60,000 nucleotides of DNA from Polytrichum commune (Eukaryota; Streptophyta; Polytrichopsida; Polytrichales; Polytrichaceae): the NCBI GenBank assembly GCA_950295325.1, contig OX485805.1, positions 21,131,501-21,191,500 on the forward strand, read 5' to 3'. Position 1 is the first letter of the stretch, and every line of letters begins with the position of its first letter. The position numbers and the translations under genes were made by a program. Under the pieces are notes generated by a model. It had not been told where the DNA came from, ran no database searches, and saw nothing but the letters and a program-made list of their open reading frames with translations. This document shows, piece by piece, positions 1 to 12,763 of the stretch.

Positions 1-194
1 TGATTGTTAATTCAGCTTAACATAATAACAAGTGGGGTTACATAGAGCAATCAACATTTTCATCCTCTTCCTTGGTAGGTGTCACACAACATCACCCCTT
101 TGTTGTTAAGTGATACTAAATATTGTATTTAGTATCACTTACTATCATGCAATGGTATATTTTTGTTTTTATCGTTTTTTTTTTTTGTCAATAA

Positions 195-290
195 AAGGTC
201 AAATTGGTTGTTTGGACATTATAGAACAATAGCATTTTTACTTGGTAAAAAATTACATTAGTAGTCAAAAGATATAGCATTGTCCAAATG
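195..290 (+). repeat. Dispersed repeat R1, copy 1
   Basis: This AT-rich block shares a diagnostic order of short phrases with four other places in the window: aaattggttgtttggacatt, then atagaacaat, then ggtaaaa, then a block near tagcattg. The other copies start near 3700, 5785, 6670 and 8740. Just upstream (about 111-148) is a palindromic tagtatcac-type segment, and similar tagtgtcac segments lie beside copies 2 and 4. No coding potential is seen. It is probably a fragment of a non-autonomous DNA transposon; the class is inference. Confidence 0.6.
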
Positions 291-1314
291 TACATGGTTC
301 CAGATAATATGCTTGCAAAATTGGCGTGATTGAAATTTGAGGGGTATGAATTGGGCATGGGGATCGTAAAAATATTTGATTCTTTGGAGGCTTTTATTGG
401 AAATGGTAATTTTATTAAAAAATTATAAATAATTTTAGAATAAGTATGCCACAAACAATCTATGCAGGGTATGGATTGGGCATGTTGATTTAACAAAGCG
501 ATTGTGTTGGGTATGTGCTATTGCAAGACCATGATTTCTGCTACCTAGTGTGTTGTTAATTTGCACTCTTTGAATGACCTAGTCTTTAGGTGCAATTCTT
601 ACACTTGATATGGTATTTAGTGTCATTTACAATTCGGAGTTACAAATTCCTATATCCATTTGTTTTTTTATGTAATCTTTTCACCAAGTAGAGATGCCAA
701 TGTTCTATCATGTCTAAGCAACCGATATGACCTTTGTTAGTGACAAATGGAATGTACAATAAACAATTATAGCATTAAGTGATTCCAAATAGTAAGTGAC
801 ACTAAATACAACATTTAGTGTAGTAGGGAAACGTGGTCCCTAACAACTTGGTGTGTGAACCAAACAACATGTATGTAAAATTGGCACAATTAATCTATGA
901 GAGGTATAGATACAACAATTGTTTGGAATCATGTTTTGGAGGAGCATGTGTTTATTTCTACTACATTAACTATGGGAACTATTGTGGGCCATACCATTGA
1001 GCTTATTTTCAATCTTAAAACATTGAGGATAACACTATAGATGCACACTAGTTGCCAACCCACAATACTTAACATCAAAGGTCCATGTTGTAGGTTACAT
1101 GATGTCTATTGGAATAAAATTAGGGTGCTTATTGTGAAAGACTTCCAACCTAGGGGAAGGAAGTGGATATATCACATAGGCATGACACGTGCATATTGTG
1201 GGCCACACTATGGGGCTACCCATGATATGTCACGCTAAACATATGCCCACATTATTTACCATACTCAATGTACACTAAATGAACCTATTAGTATGGGCCA
1301 CAATAATTCTTTAG

Positions 1315-2015
1315 AGCTCACATCAATTCTCGTAATGAGAATTAATATGGGCCACATTCATTTTCAACCCACGCCACACCTCTAGTTTATGATTATTCTA
1401 GGTCACATACTTGTTTGTTTAGGAAATTGATGTGGGTGAACAATTTATAGTTTGTTGCTTTTGATGAAGGTGACTAGTTTATTTGACGTAAGATGCTTGT
1501 CGGAAGTCTCAAGGAAGATCAAGGGAACTCGCATCGAAATAAATATGAACATGTTCTCAAAATTTTAGGTTTTTTTGGATGCTTCAAATCTTTGGGTAGC
1601 TTCGTCAGTACAATTCCAATATACCTAAATTTTACGGGAGATATGTGAACCCTCCGTAAATACTTGAATGTTATGACATTAGAAAATTATGGAAATTCTC
1701 AAGTACGTAATCTTCTAGGTTTAATCTAGTTAATGAAATCATAACAATTGGAAATACAATCAAAACAATTGCTATAAAATCATCATAATATGCTCCAAGT
1801 ATTCCAACAAAGGATTCTACGATAGAATTCAACATGTTGCAATTAAAGACTTGAAGTTTGTCCAATTTTTCTTGAACATCAGTATAGGGAAGACCTAAGG
1901 TCTTGGACCCATGTTATTTCCAGCCCGACTAGAGTATTAAAGTGGCCGACGTTAATAAAAATCCCACGCCACCTTTCCACCCACACTATTAGGAACATAT
2001 TTAGTGTAGTGAGTG
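1315..2015 (+). repeat. Dispersed repeat R3, copy 1, interrupted
   Basis: Two parts of this stretch (about 1315-1530 and 1885-2015) match, in order, the continuous segment at 43990-44325. Shared phrases are gggccacat, ttttcaaccca, tgtgggtga, ggaagacc, tcttggaccca, gactaga, ccacccacacta and atttagtgtagt. About 350 bp at 1530-1885 have no counterpart there and may be an insertion. No gene is seen. Confidence 0.6.
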
Positions 2016-2811
2016 GCGACCACAAAGTGCATCCGAAACAAAACTTCGTGCACTCTTTCTTTCTTTCTTTCATCCATCTATCCATCCATCCATCCATCCG
2101 CAACTACACTATATCTTTATTTGGTGCCACTCCTCTTGTATTCTACCTTTGCACAACCAAACTACACCAAATATTGTAACTAGTGTAAACCATGCTATTT
2201 TATGTCACTATGGTAATGTTTCTAATGACACTTCTTACGATCGAGTTCACAAGTACTATCATGAATGATTTAAACTTGAATGAAATCCACGACAATCATT
2301 AAAACAAAGAGTTTGGTATATTCATCATCCTAACAATCATGTAATGAAATATTGCCATGGAATAATTAAACTTTGGATGAGGAATCACTTAGCTAGCGAT
2401 AGTAATTGCAACATCGTAAATTTACGATGCACTAATTTTCTCACAAGAAATGACAAATACCGATAGGTTTACATGTAGTGTGGGCGGTTTACAATTAGTA
2501 TTAAGCAAGACAAATACAACCGGTGGCACTAAATACAACATTTGGTGTACTCACTTAAATTGTGTTGGGGATAGATGATCCCTAAAACCAAAACCATCCA
2601 TCATCCATCCATCCATCCATCCATCCATCCCTCATCACCAAAAAGGTTGCCCGGACGTAACCGGCATCCTAATTTTGGGGCCTTTCTTACACTTCCGCCA
2701 CACCCCATTGTGGTCCTCTAGTGTAATTTGCATCTAGCTCCTCCAAGTGTCGGGCTTCCACTAAATGAGACTCGGAAAAGGGTCGGTTGGGGAGGGGAAA
2801 GAGAACAAAAT

Positions 2812-3227
2812 GGGCAAGTTCACATGGGTACCAAGTTCTAAAGTCCCAAGTCACTTGAGGACGATGCGTGCGATCTCGACCGTCGAGAGAGCATGGAAGT
2901 TGGGACTTCACCACTTTCACACGGGTCCCAAGTCCCAAGTCTCAAGTCCCAAGTATGATATGGACGTCTGTCTACATGGCCACACTTTTGGGAGGCGAGA
3001 GGCTCGGGACTTGTGTTGAGAGTTGGATTGAGCAAAAAGCCAGACCCGACTCTCTCAACACGAGTCCCGCGAATATTTTTGCATTAAATAATCGAGATCC
3101 GACTGAACTGACAATCAATCGTATTTTGATGGTGTCTTGAGGCTCAAAAGTTGGGACGTTGCCTCCATATTGGGACTTGCTCACATGAGTGGGACTTGAG
3201 ACTTGGGACCCCATGTGAACCGGCCCC
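2812..3227. mobile_element. MITE family B, copy 1 (foldback, about 416 bp)
   Basis: The left end (gttcacatgggtaccaagt) and right end (acttgggaccccatgtgaac) are inverted complements, and the interior carries runs of aagtcccaagt. The second copy at 24281-24663 has the same ends and interior, including the phrase agtatgayatgga and the TTTTTGCAT block. The right end reads ggcccc followed by TAA, as in PIF/Harbinger-type MITEs; the left duplication has decayed. Short reading frames here on both strands are by-products of the inverted repeat. Confidence 0.75.
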
Positions 3228-3699
3228 TAAGTAGGGTTCACACCACCGCCGCCCACATTAAGCTTAGGTGTAGGCTAAGCTTTGGCTACGGCAACCATGC
3301 CCCAAGAGTGCACACTTTTCTCCTTTCTTTAAGTGTGGACAAATTGAATAATGAAGTGCCATCAAATTAGGTTTTAATTGACGATTCATTGAGAAGTATT
3401 TGTAGTGTGTTACTAAACTCATTGTCATAATGAAATTGTGAGCTTTTGTCACCACCGTCGACGGGAGCAATGTGTGTAGAAATTAGCTCTTGTTTTGTAA
3501 AGATTTTGACTCTCTTTGTGCACCATTTCATCACTGCTCTCAAAGTGAGTACATGTGGCACGTCCATGATTTGTAAGTCCATAAAAGTTTGTAGTCCACA
3601 TCAAACGATGTATTGTAAGCTCAAGCTTATGCTAGCTTATGAAATGTAACATGGAATTATGAATTGCTATGCCTATTTTATTGTAAATCTTGTAGCTTA

Positions 3700-3850
3700 C
3701 CAACAAATGTTAAATTGGTTGTTTGGGCTTTATAGAACAATAACAACTACACTTGGTAAAACATTACACCAATAGTAAAAAGGTATATCACTTGGTAAAT
3801 CCGAATAGTAAGCGACACTAAATAACATGTTTAGTGGAGTGCCGTCCGAG
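3700..3850 (+). repeat. Dispersed repeat R1, copy 2
   Basis: It repeats the R1 phrase order (taaattggttgtttgggctt, tatagaacaataacaac, cttggtaaaacattacacc, aatagtaaaaaggtat), followed by a tagtaagcgacactaaat palindromic tail. It is closest to the copy at 6670-6815. It is non-coding. Confidence 0.65.
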
Positions 3851-4198
3851 TAGTTGTACCCATGGTCCCCCACCTTTTTAGAATGGCAGGCAATGGCGGG
3901 TAGCGGTGGGGCGACAATCTCAATGTTCATGCGTGTCCTTCTTTGTATGTGGGATTGTGGTGCTTAACTATAATGTGCATCACTTCAAATCAAGCCAACT
4001 AAAACGAGTGCCCACACTAAAGAGGAAAAGAAGAAGAAGCTAAAGTGTAGCAAGAAACACACATCATGAAAGAGGGGATTATTGTATGCAATCGTGTATA
4101 TCCAACCCATGCAATATTTTTGGTTGATATGACACCAAAATTAGCTTTAACAAATTGAGATTAGTGTAGTCCAAGTGATTTAAGATAAAATGGCCCGC

Positions 4199-4490
4199 AA
4201 ACCTGTAGGAGGTCAAGTTCTTATGTTGGATGGATGAGAGGCACGTGTGGGAGAGAGGGAAATTTCACATACATGCGTACATCTCATCCATCCAACTTAA
4301 AAACTTGAATCCCTTGTAGGTTTCCGGTTGATTCATCTCAAACAATTTGGAGAAGACCAATGCAAGGTTTTTGGAACCAATTCCAATGTCAAATCAACTC
4401 AAAAACAACAACATCCTAGTTGCATATACTCTTTCTTTCATGTTAGGATGAATGAGAGGTACGCTCGCATGCAAAAGTTCCCTAAATCCA
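4199..4490. mobile_element. MITE family E, copy 1, with head-to-head end duplication
   Basis: Family E elements begin with gcgtacctctcatccatcc and end with the inverted ggatgaatgagaggtacgc, about 240 bp apart. Here the normal left end (4270-4325) is preceded by its own mirror image (4199-4250: acctgtagga..gtcaagtt..atgttggatggatgagag). This makes a long hairpin with arms of about 50 bp. The right end is near 4443-4490. Five related copies lie at about 9130, 21475, 33390, 43668 and 55445. No transposase is encoded. Confidence 0.65.
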
Positions 4491-4571
4491 CACATCACAT
4501 GAGGATTCACTACAATAGCCTCTCATTCTTTATTTTGCAGTTATGATACTACTTAATTTCTTAATGATTCT

Positions 4572-4586
4572 CCCCCCCCCCCCCCC
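4572..4586 (+). repeat. Homopolymer C15
   Basis: Fifteen consecutive C residues sit between a family E MITE and a family C MITE. Similar long C or G runs occur elsewhere in the window (about 7691, 8999, 29790, 29883, 57030, 59562). Confidence 0.9.
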
Positions 4587-4610
4587 AACGCCCGGTGCCC
4601 AACTTACTTG

Positions 4611-5034
4611 AAGCCGGTTTAGACTACGGTGAAGAAGTGCACCGGTCAGTCAAGAATTTTAGCCCAAGGCAAGGTTATTTAAGGCAACATCTGGCACGGT
4701 GGACAAGATGAATTTTTTTTTAAAAAAAAATCAAGAAATGCCTCGAGTTGGAGTTTCTTGTATGAGGGTTTGAGGCTGCCCCAAAAACTCGACCTCCATA
4801 GAAACTCCCCTAACAAAAAGCGATGTCATATCGACAACCACATCATTTTTCTTGTTTTTGCATCCTCCTTGCTTGAAACTTCTCCCTTGGAGAGAAGTCT
4901 TGGCTGTAATAATAGTGTAAACCTCGACCATTGCCTAGTCTTCCATTTTGCAGCCAACCATACAGTAGTATTCCTCCATTGCCCTACAATTGTCGACCGA
5001 GGGTTCACTTTGTCACCATAGTCTAAACCGGCCC
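4611..5034. mobile_element. MITE family C (foldback, about 424 bp)
   Basis: The left end reads gccggtttagactacggtga and the right end tcaccatagtctaaaccggc, which are near-perfect inverted complements. They continue inward for several more bases (aagtgcacc against gggttcact). The right end is ggccc followed by TTA; the left flank is TTG. This fits a PIF/Harbinger-type non-autonomous element with a slightly decayed end. No coding sequence is credible inside. Confidence 0.7.
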
Positions 5035-5334
5035 TTAAGTTTTTTTTTTTTTTTTTTTCCCTTTTCCTTTTGGCCCTTGAGTCGCTCATAGTCCACTCCA
5101 GTGGCTATGTATGAGCTTGTAGCCCAAGAGGCAGTGGAGTAGGTGTTACTCGTGCAGTCACCAACAAGGAACACAAGAAGCACATAACTTCAAATATTAT
5201 TATAACTCCTCAACACACTAACTTCCACTCGGGGTTTGATGACACCACTGAGAACTTCAAAAGCTTTCCATCATGTCCACAAACGCCCCACTCCAATTAT
5301 ATCTCTCTACTCTATCTACCCCTTTGCCTATCTA

Positions 5335-5357
5335 TCTCTCTCTCTCTCTCTCTCTCT
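5335..5357 (+). repeat. (CT)n microsatellite
   Basis: A CT dinucleotide run of about 23 bp in intergenic sequence. Confidence 0.9.
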
Positions 5358-5784
5358 TTGGCCCCGGCCCACCTTGAAGCTCTCGCGGGCCTTAAATGGT
5401 TACTTTGTCCAACTAAGTTAGCGGCACTTCACCAATTATCCCATTTAGTGCGTGTGCTTAGTCGGAGTTGCGCGGTGCTCTAACTATGTAATGAGAATGT
5501 AATATTCTACCAAGCAAATGTAATATTCTACAATGTTTGACCAACCTATTGAACAACTCCGAATCACAACATGAACTAACTGGGGTGATTAGTGCAGCCC
5601 ACTTCTGTTCCTTGGATACGAAGCACGCGTTTAGTATGAGATGGTTAGCAAAATCCACATTGAAGGCCATAGCCACTGTCCTCATGGTTTTTGGAGCTCG
5701 CATGAATATTGTATTTTGTTATTGAAGTAAAGATCAGTGCAATTGTTAAGTGGTCGTATAGCCACCCTCCAATTATGTTGACTA

Positions 5785-5972
5785 CACCGATTATCATGTT
5801 TACTGCGTGTTATTGTTTGGAGTAACGTCATGCTCGTGAGTTCCAAATTCTACTAATGAAAGCTCAACTGGTTGTTTGGACATTAGAGAACATGAATGAC
5901 TTTGCTTGGTAAGATGTTGCATTCTCGTTAAATAGTAATAGCACAATGTAGCCTCCAAATAACTACACGAAC
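5785..5972 (+). repeat. Dispersed repeat R1, copy 3 (extended form)
   Basis: It aligns over its whole length with 8740-8960. Shared phrases in order are gcgtgttaytgtttggagyaa, ctactaatgaa, gttgtttggacatta, taactttgcttggtaa, attagatagt-like and tagcac. The longer homology shows that R1 extends upstream of its common core. It is non-coding. Confidence 0.6.
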
Positions 5973-6084
5973 TTAAATGGGATAGTCATCGTAGTGAACC
6001 TAGAATGAATGGTGATAAATTGTTTTGAACACACAGTCCGATGTGGTTTTGAAAAATAAACACACTTTTATATATATAAAAAAA

Positions 6085-6185
6085 AACGTTCTTAAAGCCA
6101 CACCAAACTACATACCGCTCAAATACATGTGTCGGAATAAGGGAAAAAAAAGGCACCAAATAAGGGCGGCGTTCCCTCATGTAGA
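6085..6185 (+). repeat. Dispersed repeat R5, copy 1
   Basis: The segment with agccacaccaaactacatac and ctcaaatacatgtgtcg is repeated at about 34108-34205 (agccacgcctaaccgcacac, ctcaaatacatgtgtcg). The class is unknown. Confidence 0.5.
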
Positions 6186-6669
6186 TTTGATGTGTTTGTG
6201 ACTCTATAATGGTGACACGGAACATGATGTCACCTTTCACGCACGACTTGTTGTACCTTCAACGCTTCGACTTTTAACTTTATAACTCATACTTTCACAT
6301 GCAAGCGTCCCTTTCGCACACATTCTTTTGTTTTACTTAGACCGCATAATAGTTATAAGGATAGATCAATAGAGAATGGGGAGGATGAGTACACCATTTA
6401 TGGTATTTAGTGTCACATACATAAGAGTGTCACTTACCGTATTTTGAGGCGTATGCTAGGTCACACTAATGATCAACAACTCCATCATTAGTGTCACCTC
6501 CTGACACGTGGCGTCCAAGTGCCCTTACTAATACCTTGGCATGAGTACGATCAACAATGTTATGAGGTGTATGCCATTATATAATACAACGCAAAACTAC
6601 ACTAAACACTATGATTAGTGTCACATATAAATATGCTATATTTATTTTCTATATATCTCGTATTTTCCC

Positions 6670-6815
6670 GACAAATGTCAAATTGGTTGTATGGACATCA
6701 ATCGAACATTAACAACTTTACTTGATAAAGGAAATTACACCAATAGTGAAAAGATAGAGCATTGTATAACTCCGAATGTAAGTGACATTAAATGTCATAT
6801 TATAGTGCATCATCG
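6670..6815 (+). repeat. Dispersed repeat R1, copy 4
   Basis: It shows the R1 core order (caaattggttgtatggacat, aacaactttacttgataa, attacaccaatagtgaaaag) followed by a tagtgacattaaatgtca palindrome. It is most like the copy at 3700. Confidence 0.6.
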
Positions 6816-7690
6816 CAAGCATCCCAATGTGCTACACTAAATGTCACAGCGGTACTAATTTTGACTCAAAAAACTACTTAGTTGACAAATAGTGTCACAT
6901 TAGCCACCAATCGATGTGAGACATTTCGAGACCTCTACACGTCTACTTTAGGCGCTTTGCAAATAGTGTAGTGTTCATGACTCTAAATACCATAATAAAT
7001 AGTGTCGAACACCGAGCCTCCAAGTGAGCCCCTTGCTCACTTGGGAGCTAAGTTAATGTTTAGATCACTAAACTCCACCGGAAACCGAGGGTGGAGATAC
7101 TTATAAGTAAAAGTAGTTATAATAGGTAGGTAATTAAGTATGGCACGAGTGACTCAAGCTCACTTTTGCTTCAGCTGGAGGACCTAAATTTGTCGCACTG
7201 AGAACATTAAAAATAAAAAAGAGCCTTGGAAAATCAGACACTCAAATCTGCCCTTGGGGAAGTCCAAAATTAGCATACTAAGGAAGTGAGAGTTGAAGTA
7301 AACTGTCGATGTAAGCCCTAAAATCTACTTTCACTTCAGTTCTTTTTAACATCATGAAAATCACATAAGGAAAGTTACGTGGGCCTTTTATGTTGTCCAC
7401 ACCTAAAGTTTGGAGTGCTATAACTTATGGCAAGGCTTGTAGTTAAGGACTGGCACCAAAAAGACACGTGCTACGATGATATTGGACTATGTGCTCTCAA
7501 CATATAGACACCGATATGTGGGTGAGCTTTTCGCTATTATTTCAAAGAGACGAGAGAATCTTCACTTTGACCTCATAGTTTTTTCGATCTTGCATCTCGG
7601 CTCTAAATACGAAACTTGGAACTATAGTTTGCGTGATTCATCGCAAAATCTCGAATGCGATCCAACGGTCGAAAATGTGAAGTCGGAAGT

Positions 7691-7707
7691 CCCCCCCCCC
7701 CCCCCCC
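7691..7707 (+). repeat. Homopolymer C17
   Basis: Seventeen consecutive C residues in intergenic DNA. They end an otherwise ordinary low-confidence reading frame, which is not taken as a gene. Confidence 0.9.
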
Positions 7708-8383
7708 AACAATAGGCTACAAACATTTTACCCAATAACTACAAATATGGCAACATACTTCCCATGCTCACGTGGTTAAAATATATATCACCACAACTGT
7801 CACGTAGGACTCATAATTACAGTCCTTCAAACAAGGTAAAAATGATGGGGAAAAATTAAATTAGGAATCCTTAGAATACACAACATTTCTTTCTTGCATT
7901 TTCATCCCTCCCCCATGTTAACAACTACAAGTACCATGACACTCCGACCCCTCCTTTTACTTTAAGCTCAAACACTGAATATAACACAACTTTAGTTCAA
8001 GATTACAAGTGAACTCACACTCCCTCGAAGGTGTGGTGAAAAGCGCATGGGAAACAATAGACGTCCATGGACAATTACGATGTTTCTTTGGGTGTTTTTT
8101 TTCCACTCTCCTTGCAGTAGCTAGATTCCGGTTCATCACACCTACCATGGGCGGTGTGGTAAAAACATGCCTCTCTCAAGTTTGTTGTTATTTCATTTCA
8201 GTTGGGTCCCATTGGATTTGAATCGAGTGTTTAAACCCCAAATTAAGGGTAAATTTGGTCAAAAATCAACACCACATGGGTATACAATGTTTGTTTGTGT
8301 GTTTCACCCTCTCTCATGGTAGGGGTCGTAGAAAGCTACTCATGGCATGCTCTTTCTTCTTATTAGTGTAACGTACTTGAATA

Positions 8384-8384
<1 letters not shown>

Positions 8385-8420
<36 letters not shown>
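8385..8420 (+). repeat. (TG)18 microsatellite
   Basis: An uninterrupted TG repeat of 36 bp in intergenic sequence. Confidence 0.95.
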
Positions 8421-8421
<1 letters not shown>

Positions 8422-8739
8422 TTCAAGCATTAGCCAGGTGTGAAGTTGGTTGTCAGAGAATGATTAGCTTCTACATATGTGGATAAAAGATGATTGGTGT
8501 GGTCCAAAAAATGGTTTGAAATAACAAGGCCTGCACTACACATAGAAGAAAGAGATGTTAGCCCCCACAAAAAGTTTTACCCTACTTTTGCTTCATCTCG
8601 AAGAACGGGCAAATGTTCATAACACCTACATAGGGGGAGGGCAAGGTGGGGTAGGGGGGAGGGTAAAAACGTTGATTTCTACCTCAAGCCCAAATCAACC
8701 CATGGATCGTAATCAAAGACCGTGAATTAGTCTACATTG

Positions 8740-8960
8740 GTTATCCCGATTAGTGCGTGTTACTGTTTGGAGCAAGGCATTGCAATAACGTCTTACTATG
8801 GGATTCAATTTTTACTAATGAATATTCAATACGTTGTTCGGACATTATAGAAAGTAAATAACTTTGCTTGGTAAAATGTCACATGCTTATTAGATAGTTA
8901 TAGCACTGCCTAACCCCGAATTGTAACACACACACTTATCGGGACAATTAGTGTAGTGAG
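8740..8960 (+). repeat. Dispersed repeat R1, copy 5
   Basis: It is the homologue of 5785-5972 over its full length, including the upstream gcgtgttactgtttggagc block and the core gttgttcggacattatagaa. It ends in a tagtgtagtg tail shared with other AT-rich repeats here. Confidence 0.6.
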
Positions 8961-9129
8961 CTTACATTGGGATGAATCAACCAACAACCTACAAGAAGGG
9001 GGGGGGGGGCAAGTTTTTACTATCACCCCCTGGGTAGGTCGTATGAAACCAAACCCCATCCCATCTCATAACTACAGTCTTTTAAAAACCACATACCCAA
9101 CGAAAGGAGGAGAGGAAAGCGAGTATTAT

Positions 9130-9365
9130 TGCATACAAGCGTACCTCTCACCCATGCAACATCAAAACTGGGCCCCCTATAGGTAAATGGGTGCATCATT
9201 CATCTCAAGTGACTCAACTTGGACTACAGTAGTTGGGGGGTCTCTTTAGAGCTAATTTAGTTGACAAGGCAACTAAATATAGCAACATCGAAGCCACAAA
9301 CACAACTATTGTTGCAAAGGCTTTCATGTTGGATGAATGAATGAATGATGCGGCGAAGATTCCAT
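9130..9365. mobile_element. MITE family E, copy 2
   Basis: The left end reads gcatacaagcgtacctctca and the right end catgttggatgaatgaatga. These are the inverted family E ends, about 230 bp apart, with the shared interior phrase ccccctataggt..ttcatctcaa. The right end contains a small gaat repeat expansion. Confidence 0.55.
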
Positions 9366-9430
9366 CCCTCCCTAGCCTCCCCCAACCAAAGTCCAAAAAT
9401 AACACAACTTTTAGATTAGGAGGCCAAAAC

Positions 9431-12400
9431 AAAATGAAGGCACCTAGGCTCCCGTGAAAGGCAGGGTGAAAAGGGGCCAGCTAGTGAAGCTTGGGGAAGC
9501 TCCGGAGTGAGTCCGGGAGGCAGCAGAGGGAGGGCCAAGAATAGCTTCCCACAAGCACAGGATTTGGCATTGGCATTGGCATTTCCGGAGTGGAGCGAGA
9601 GACTTTCACTTACTTTCTTGTTGAGAATCATCCGGAGGAGGAGGGAGGGAGGGAGAAATTGGAGGGTGGAGCCACTCCAATTCCTGCCGCAAGGGGAAAA
9701 AGTAAGTTCCTGTAGTGAACGAGCAGTGAGGGGAGTGGCCTGCCACCAGATCCTGGGCTCGCAGCAGGACACGAATCACCTCCCCACTTCCCAATTCATG
9801 CATTGGCAGTGATGATGAACCCACTCATCATCCATCACTCCAAGTCTTGATCGACAACTGAGGAGATTGGGCAGATAGTCCGCAATCATCGACTCAAGGC
9901 AGGCAGGCAGGCAGGCAGGGGGGCTGCGAACTGAATCCCAATCCCAATCCCGAATTAGAGTAGTAGGAGTGGTAGTAGTAGATAGAGGAGCAGCCCCAAG
10001 AGTAGAGATAGCTACCTACATAGCTGTCTGTAGAGAGTAGAGTATCTCTCGCAAAGGGGCAGAGGAGTAGGAGTTACTACTGGAGTTTCCACTCACACTT
10101 GCAGGAAGGGAAGGGCAGCAGAGTAGAAGAAAGGAAAGGAACGTGGAAGAAGGGGAGGGTATTAAGCAGACTTACTTAATACTTATACTAAACAAAGGGC
10201 AGGGCCATCCATCCATGCGTGTGAAAGGTCCGATGCATACCTGATCGGAGCTGAGCTGCAGTTACTGTCAGTTGTGAGCACAACCTTCCCTTCACTTCCC
10301 TCAACTCCCTTTCCCCAACTCCAACCTCTCTCTCTCGTGCTGCCCTGCCCTGCCCTGCCTTGCTTTGCCTTGCCTTGCCTTGCCTTGCTTCCCTTCTTTC
10401 TCTGTCTCTCCGCCTGTTGTCATCGCCACCTTGAGCTGAAGCTGCGGTGGTGGGAGATCGATCAGGTCAGCTGCTGCACTTGCTTTTTGCTTTGGGTTAA
10501 GTTAGGTTGATGGATGCATGTATGTGTATGTATGTGTGGGGCTGTGCATTCGGGAGTGGAGTGGAGTGGAAAACAGTTCGTTGTCTGAGTTTTGTTTGGA
10601 TTCGAGGTGTGAGCTAATTGTGTGTGGTAAGGAATGTGGATGGCATGTGGAGGTTTTGGGGGGTTGGTTGGATGGATGGATGGATGATGCGAGGAGGGAA
10701 GAAGGGAGGGAGAGAGGGAGGGAGAGGCGTGGGGTGGTTGGGAGTGCGGAAGAAGAGAGTGGGTGGTTGTGATGAGGGATTCGTTTTGTTATGTTATGTT
10801 ATGGGAGGAAGGGAGGGTTGTGATTTGGGGTTTGATTGGAAATTGGGGTGAGGAGGCGATCCGATCCTGAGCTTGGATTTGGGGATGCGGAGTGCGAGGG
10901 TAAGGGGATGGTGGCATGTGGTGGGGGAATTGGGGTGATTTTGCGTTTTGTGGGGGAAGAAGTAAGTAGGGCGCCAGAATTGGTTAAGGGTTGCAGCGGA
11001 AGAAGGGAGGGATGGAGGTAGGCATGGGTGGGTGTCGGTTGTGTGTGTGTGTGTGTGTGTGTGTCTCTGTATGAGGGGCGTGAGCTTGAAGGTGGCTGGA
11101 TTTGAGGAGTGGTAGATATTGCGTTAAATGGTGTGTAGCTGAGATTAGTGGTGGCGGAGACCGGCAATTAGGAAACTCAGATTCGAATTAGAGTACCATG
11201 TGGGTATGTTGAGAGAGAGAGAGAGCGGTGTGTGTCGCTGGCTGGCTGGCTGCCGTGAGGTCGCTTCTTGGGGTTGTTCCTCAAATTCCGTGACCTGCCA
11301 GTGGGGTGGGGTCAGCTTCCTGCTCGGCGTCTTTTTTTAATTGCAAGGAATGCGGTTAGGAGACTCGCGAGCCTCCTCTGTGTGTAACTTAGTTGTGATG
11401 ATTGATGATTAAGCGGGTAAGGCTCTTCTCCTCAACCGCCACCTAAATTTTGGGCCTACACAAACCGCGATGACGAAGTGTTTGTAAGTAGTACAGTAGT
11501 AGTCCTTGGGTGGGTTGGTTGGTTTCCCCGAAGAATCCCGTGATGTGTGACGTTAGTGGTGCCCATATCGCTGCGAGGCGAGGCGATTCCTCGCTGCTGC
11601 TGCTGCGTTGCAAATTAGCAGCAGGAGCAGTAGCAGCTTGTAGGCACGTGACGGTTTCAAGGCAGTTGGGGAGTAAGTAACGCTCCCCCCCCCTCTCTCT
11701 CTCTGGTAACTGAGGAGATTGAGCTTCCAATTGTTGTGTTTACGTGAGCCGTGTGTGCGCCCCGATGGATTCCCGATCTCAGGTACCGAACTAAGATTAA
11801 GAATCGAGCTCATGGCTGCCACAGTGTAGAATTCTTTTTTTAGGTGAAGTCAGACAGACAGACCACCCACACGTCTTGCGTGCTTTTCACCTCTAATTGC
11901 AGTCAGTTAGTCAGTCGTAAGCAAGCAAGTAAGTTAAGTGTGGTTGCAAGTAAGTTTGGTCACGGTGTCTGTCTAAGTGTTGTGTGCTCTGTGCTGTGTT
12001 GTCTTTCCCTTGTCTTTGTGCGCTGCTTGTGGTCGTTGGTCTTTTCGCCTTCTGGAAGAAATCGCACCAACTCGGAACTCCTCACACGATAACGTAACTT
12101 AGTGGATTGCAGCTCTCGATCTCGCCCTCACTCAGTCCGCGAGCTGAGCTAAGCTAAGCTGAGGGTACCGACTGTCGGCAGTCGAGCGTCAAACCTCCTT
12201 GCCATGTGCACGATCGGTCGGATCTGTCGAGGCGGCCGTGAATTGGGTGGACGGATTGAATGAATTTTCCCTCGACCTCGTCACAGATTATTAACTCATT
12301 AGGAGCAGCGGAAGAGGAGGTTATGTGGGTACGATTAAGAGAGGTTCCAGGAAACACAAGAAGGAAGGAGAGGAGCAGTAAGTGTGGTGATGCTGATGCG

Positions 12401-12763
12401 GGTGTTGTTGGTGGGTGTGTTGTGTGGGTGTGTGTGCCATCGCAATGCAGCGACTATAAGAATAGTAGGTAAGAAAGTGTATGTTAGTGTTGTAACTGGT
12501 GAGTAGTGCGGAAGAGGAAGACGAGGAGCTGCAGCTTTTGGCCCCACCACGGAAAGACCGCCTCCATTCTCGCCCACCCCCGCGACCCCCCCACCTTCCT
12601 TTACTTTCCTTTCCTTCCCGTCCCTTCCCCCTCCCTACCCACACGACACTCCACCCCCAGGCCAGCCCAGCCCAGCGGAAGAGCCAGCACAGTAACCCAA
12701 TTTCCTCGACTGCAACAACACCAACATGCGACTCCGCCCAGCTGCCAGGGGGATCAGCTCACC
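9431..12763 (+). promoter_or_regulatory. 5' flank and probable long 5' UTR of the C2H2 gene
   Basis: Base composition changes sharply at about 9430, from AT-rich repeats to GC-richer, low-complexity DNA, and stays so to the zinc-finger start codon. It holds short tandem motifs: caggcaggcaggcagg at about 9901, ccttgccttgccttgcc at about 10365, ggatggatggatggatg at about 10670, a TG run at about 11040, GA and CT runs. No protein family is recognisable in its reading frames, which follow the low-complexity repeats. A splice-donor-like CAG/gtcagc lies at about 10467. The most likely content is promoter, 5' UTR and perhaps a 5' UTR intron; the transcription start cannot be placed by eye. Confidence 0.5.

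Noticed and set aside
9416-12644. Overlapping frames of 100-120 aa in the C2H2 5' flank
   Set aside because: They consist of translated low-complexity DNA (His/Thr, Pro/Ser or Arg/Glu runs) on both strands, with no domain.
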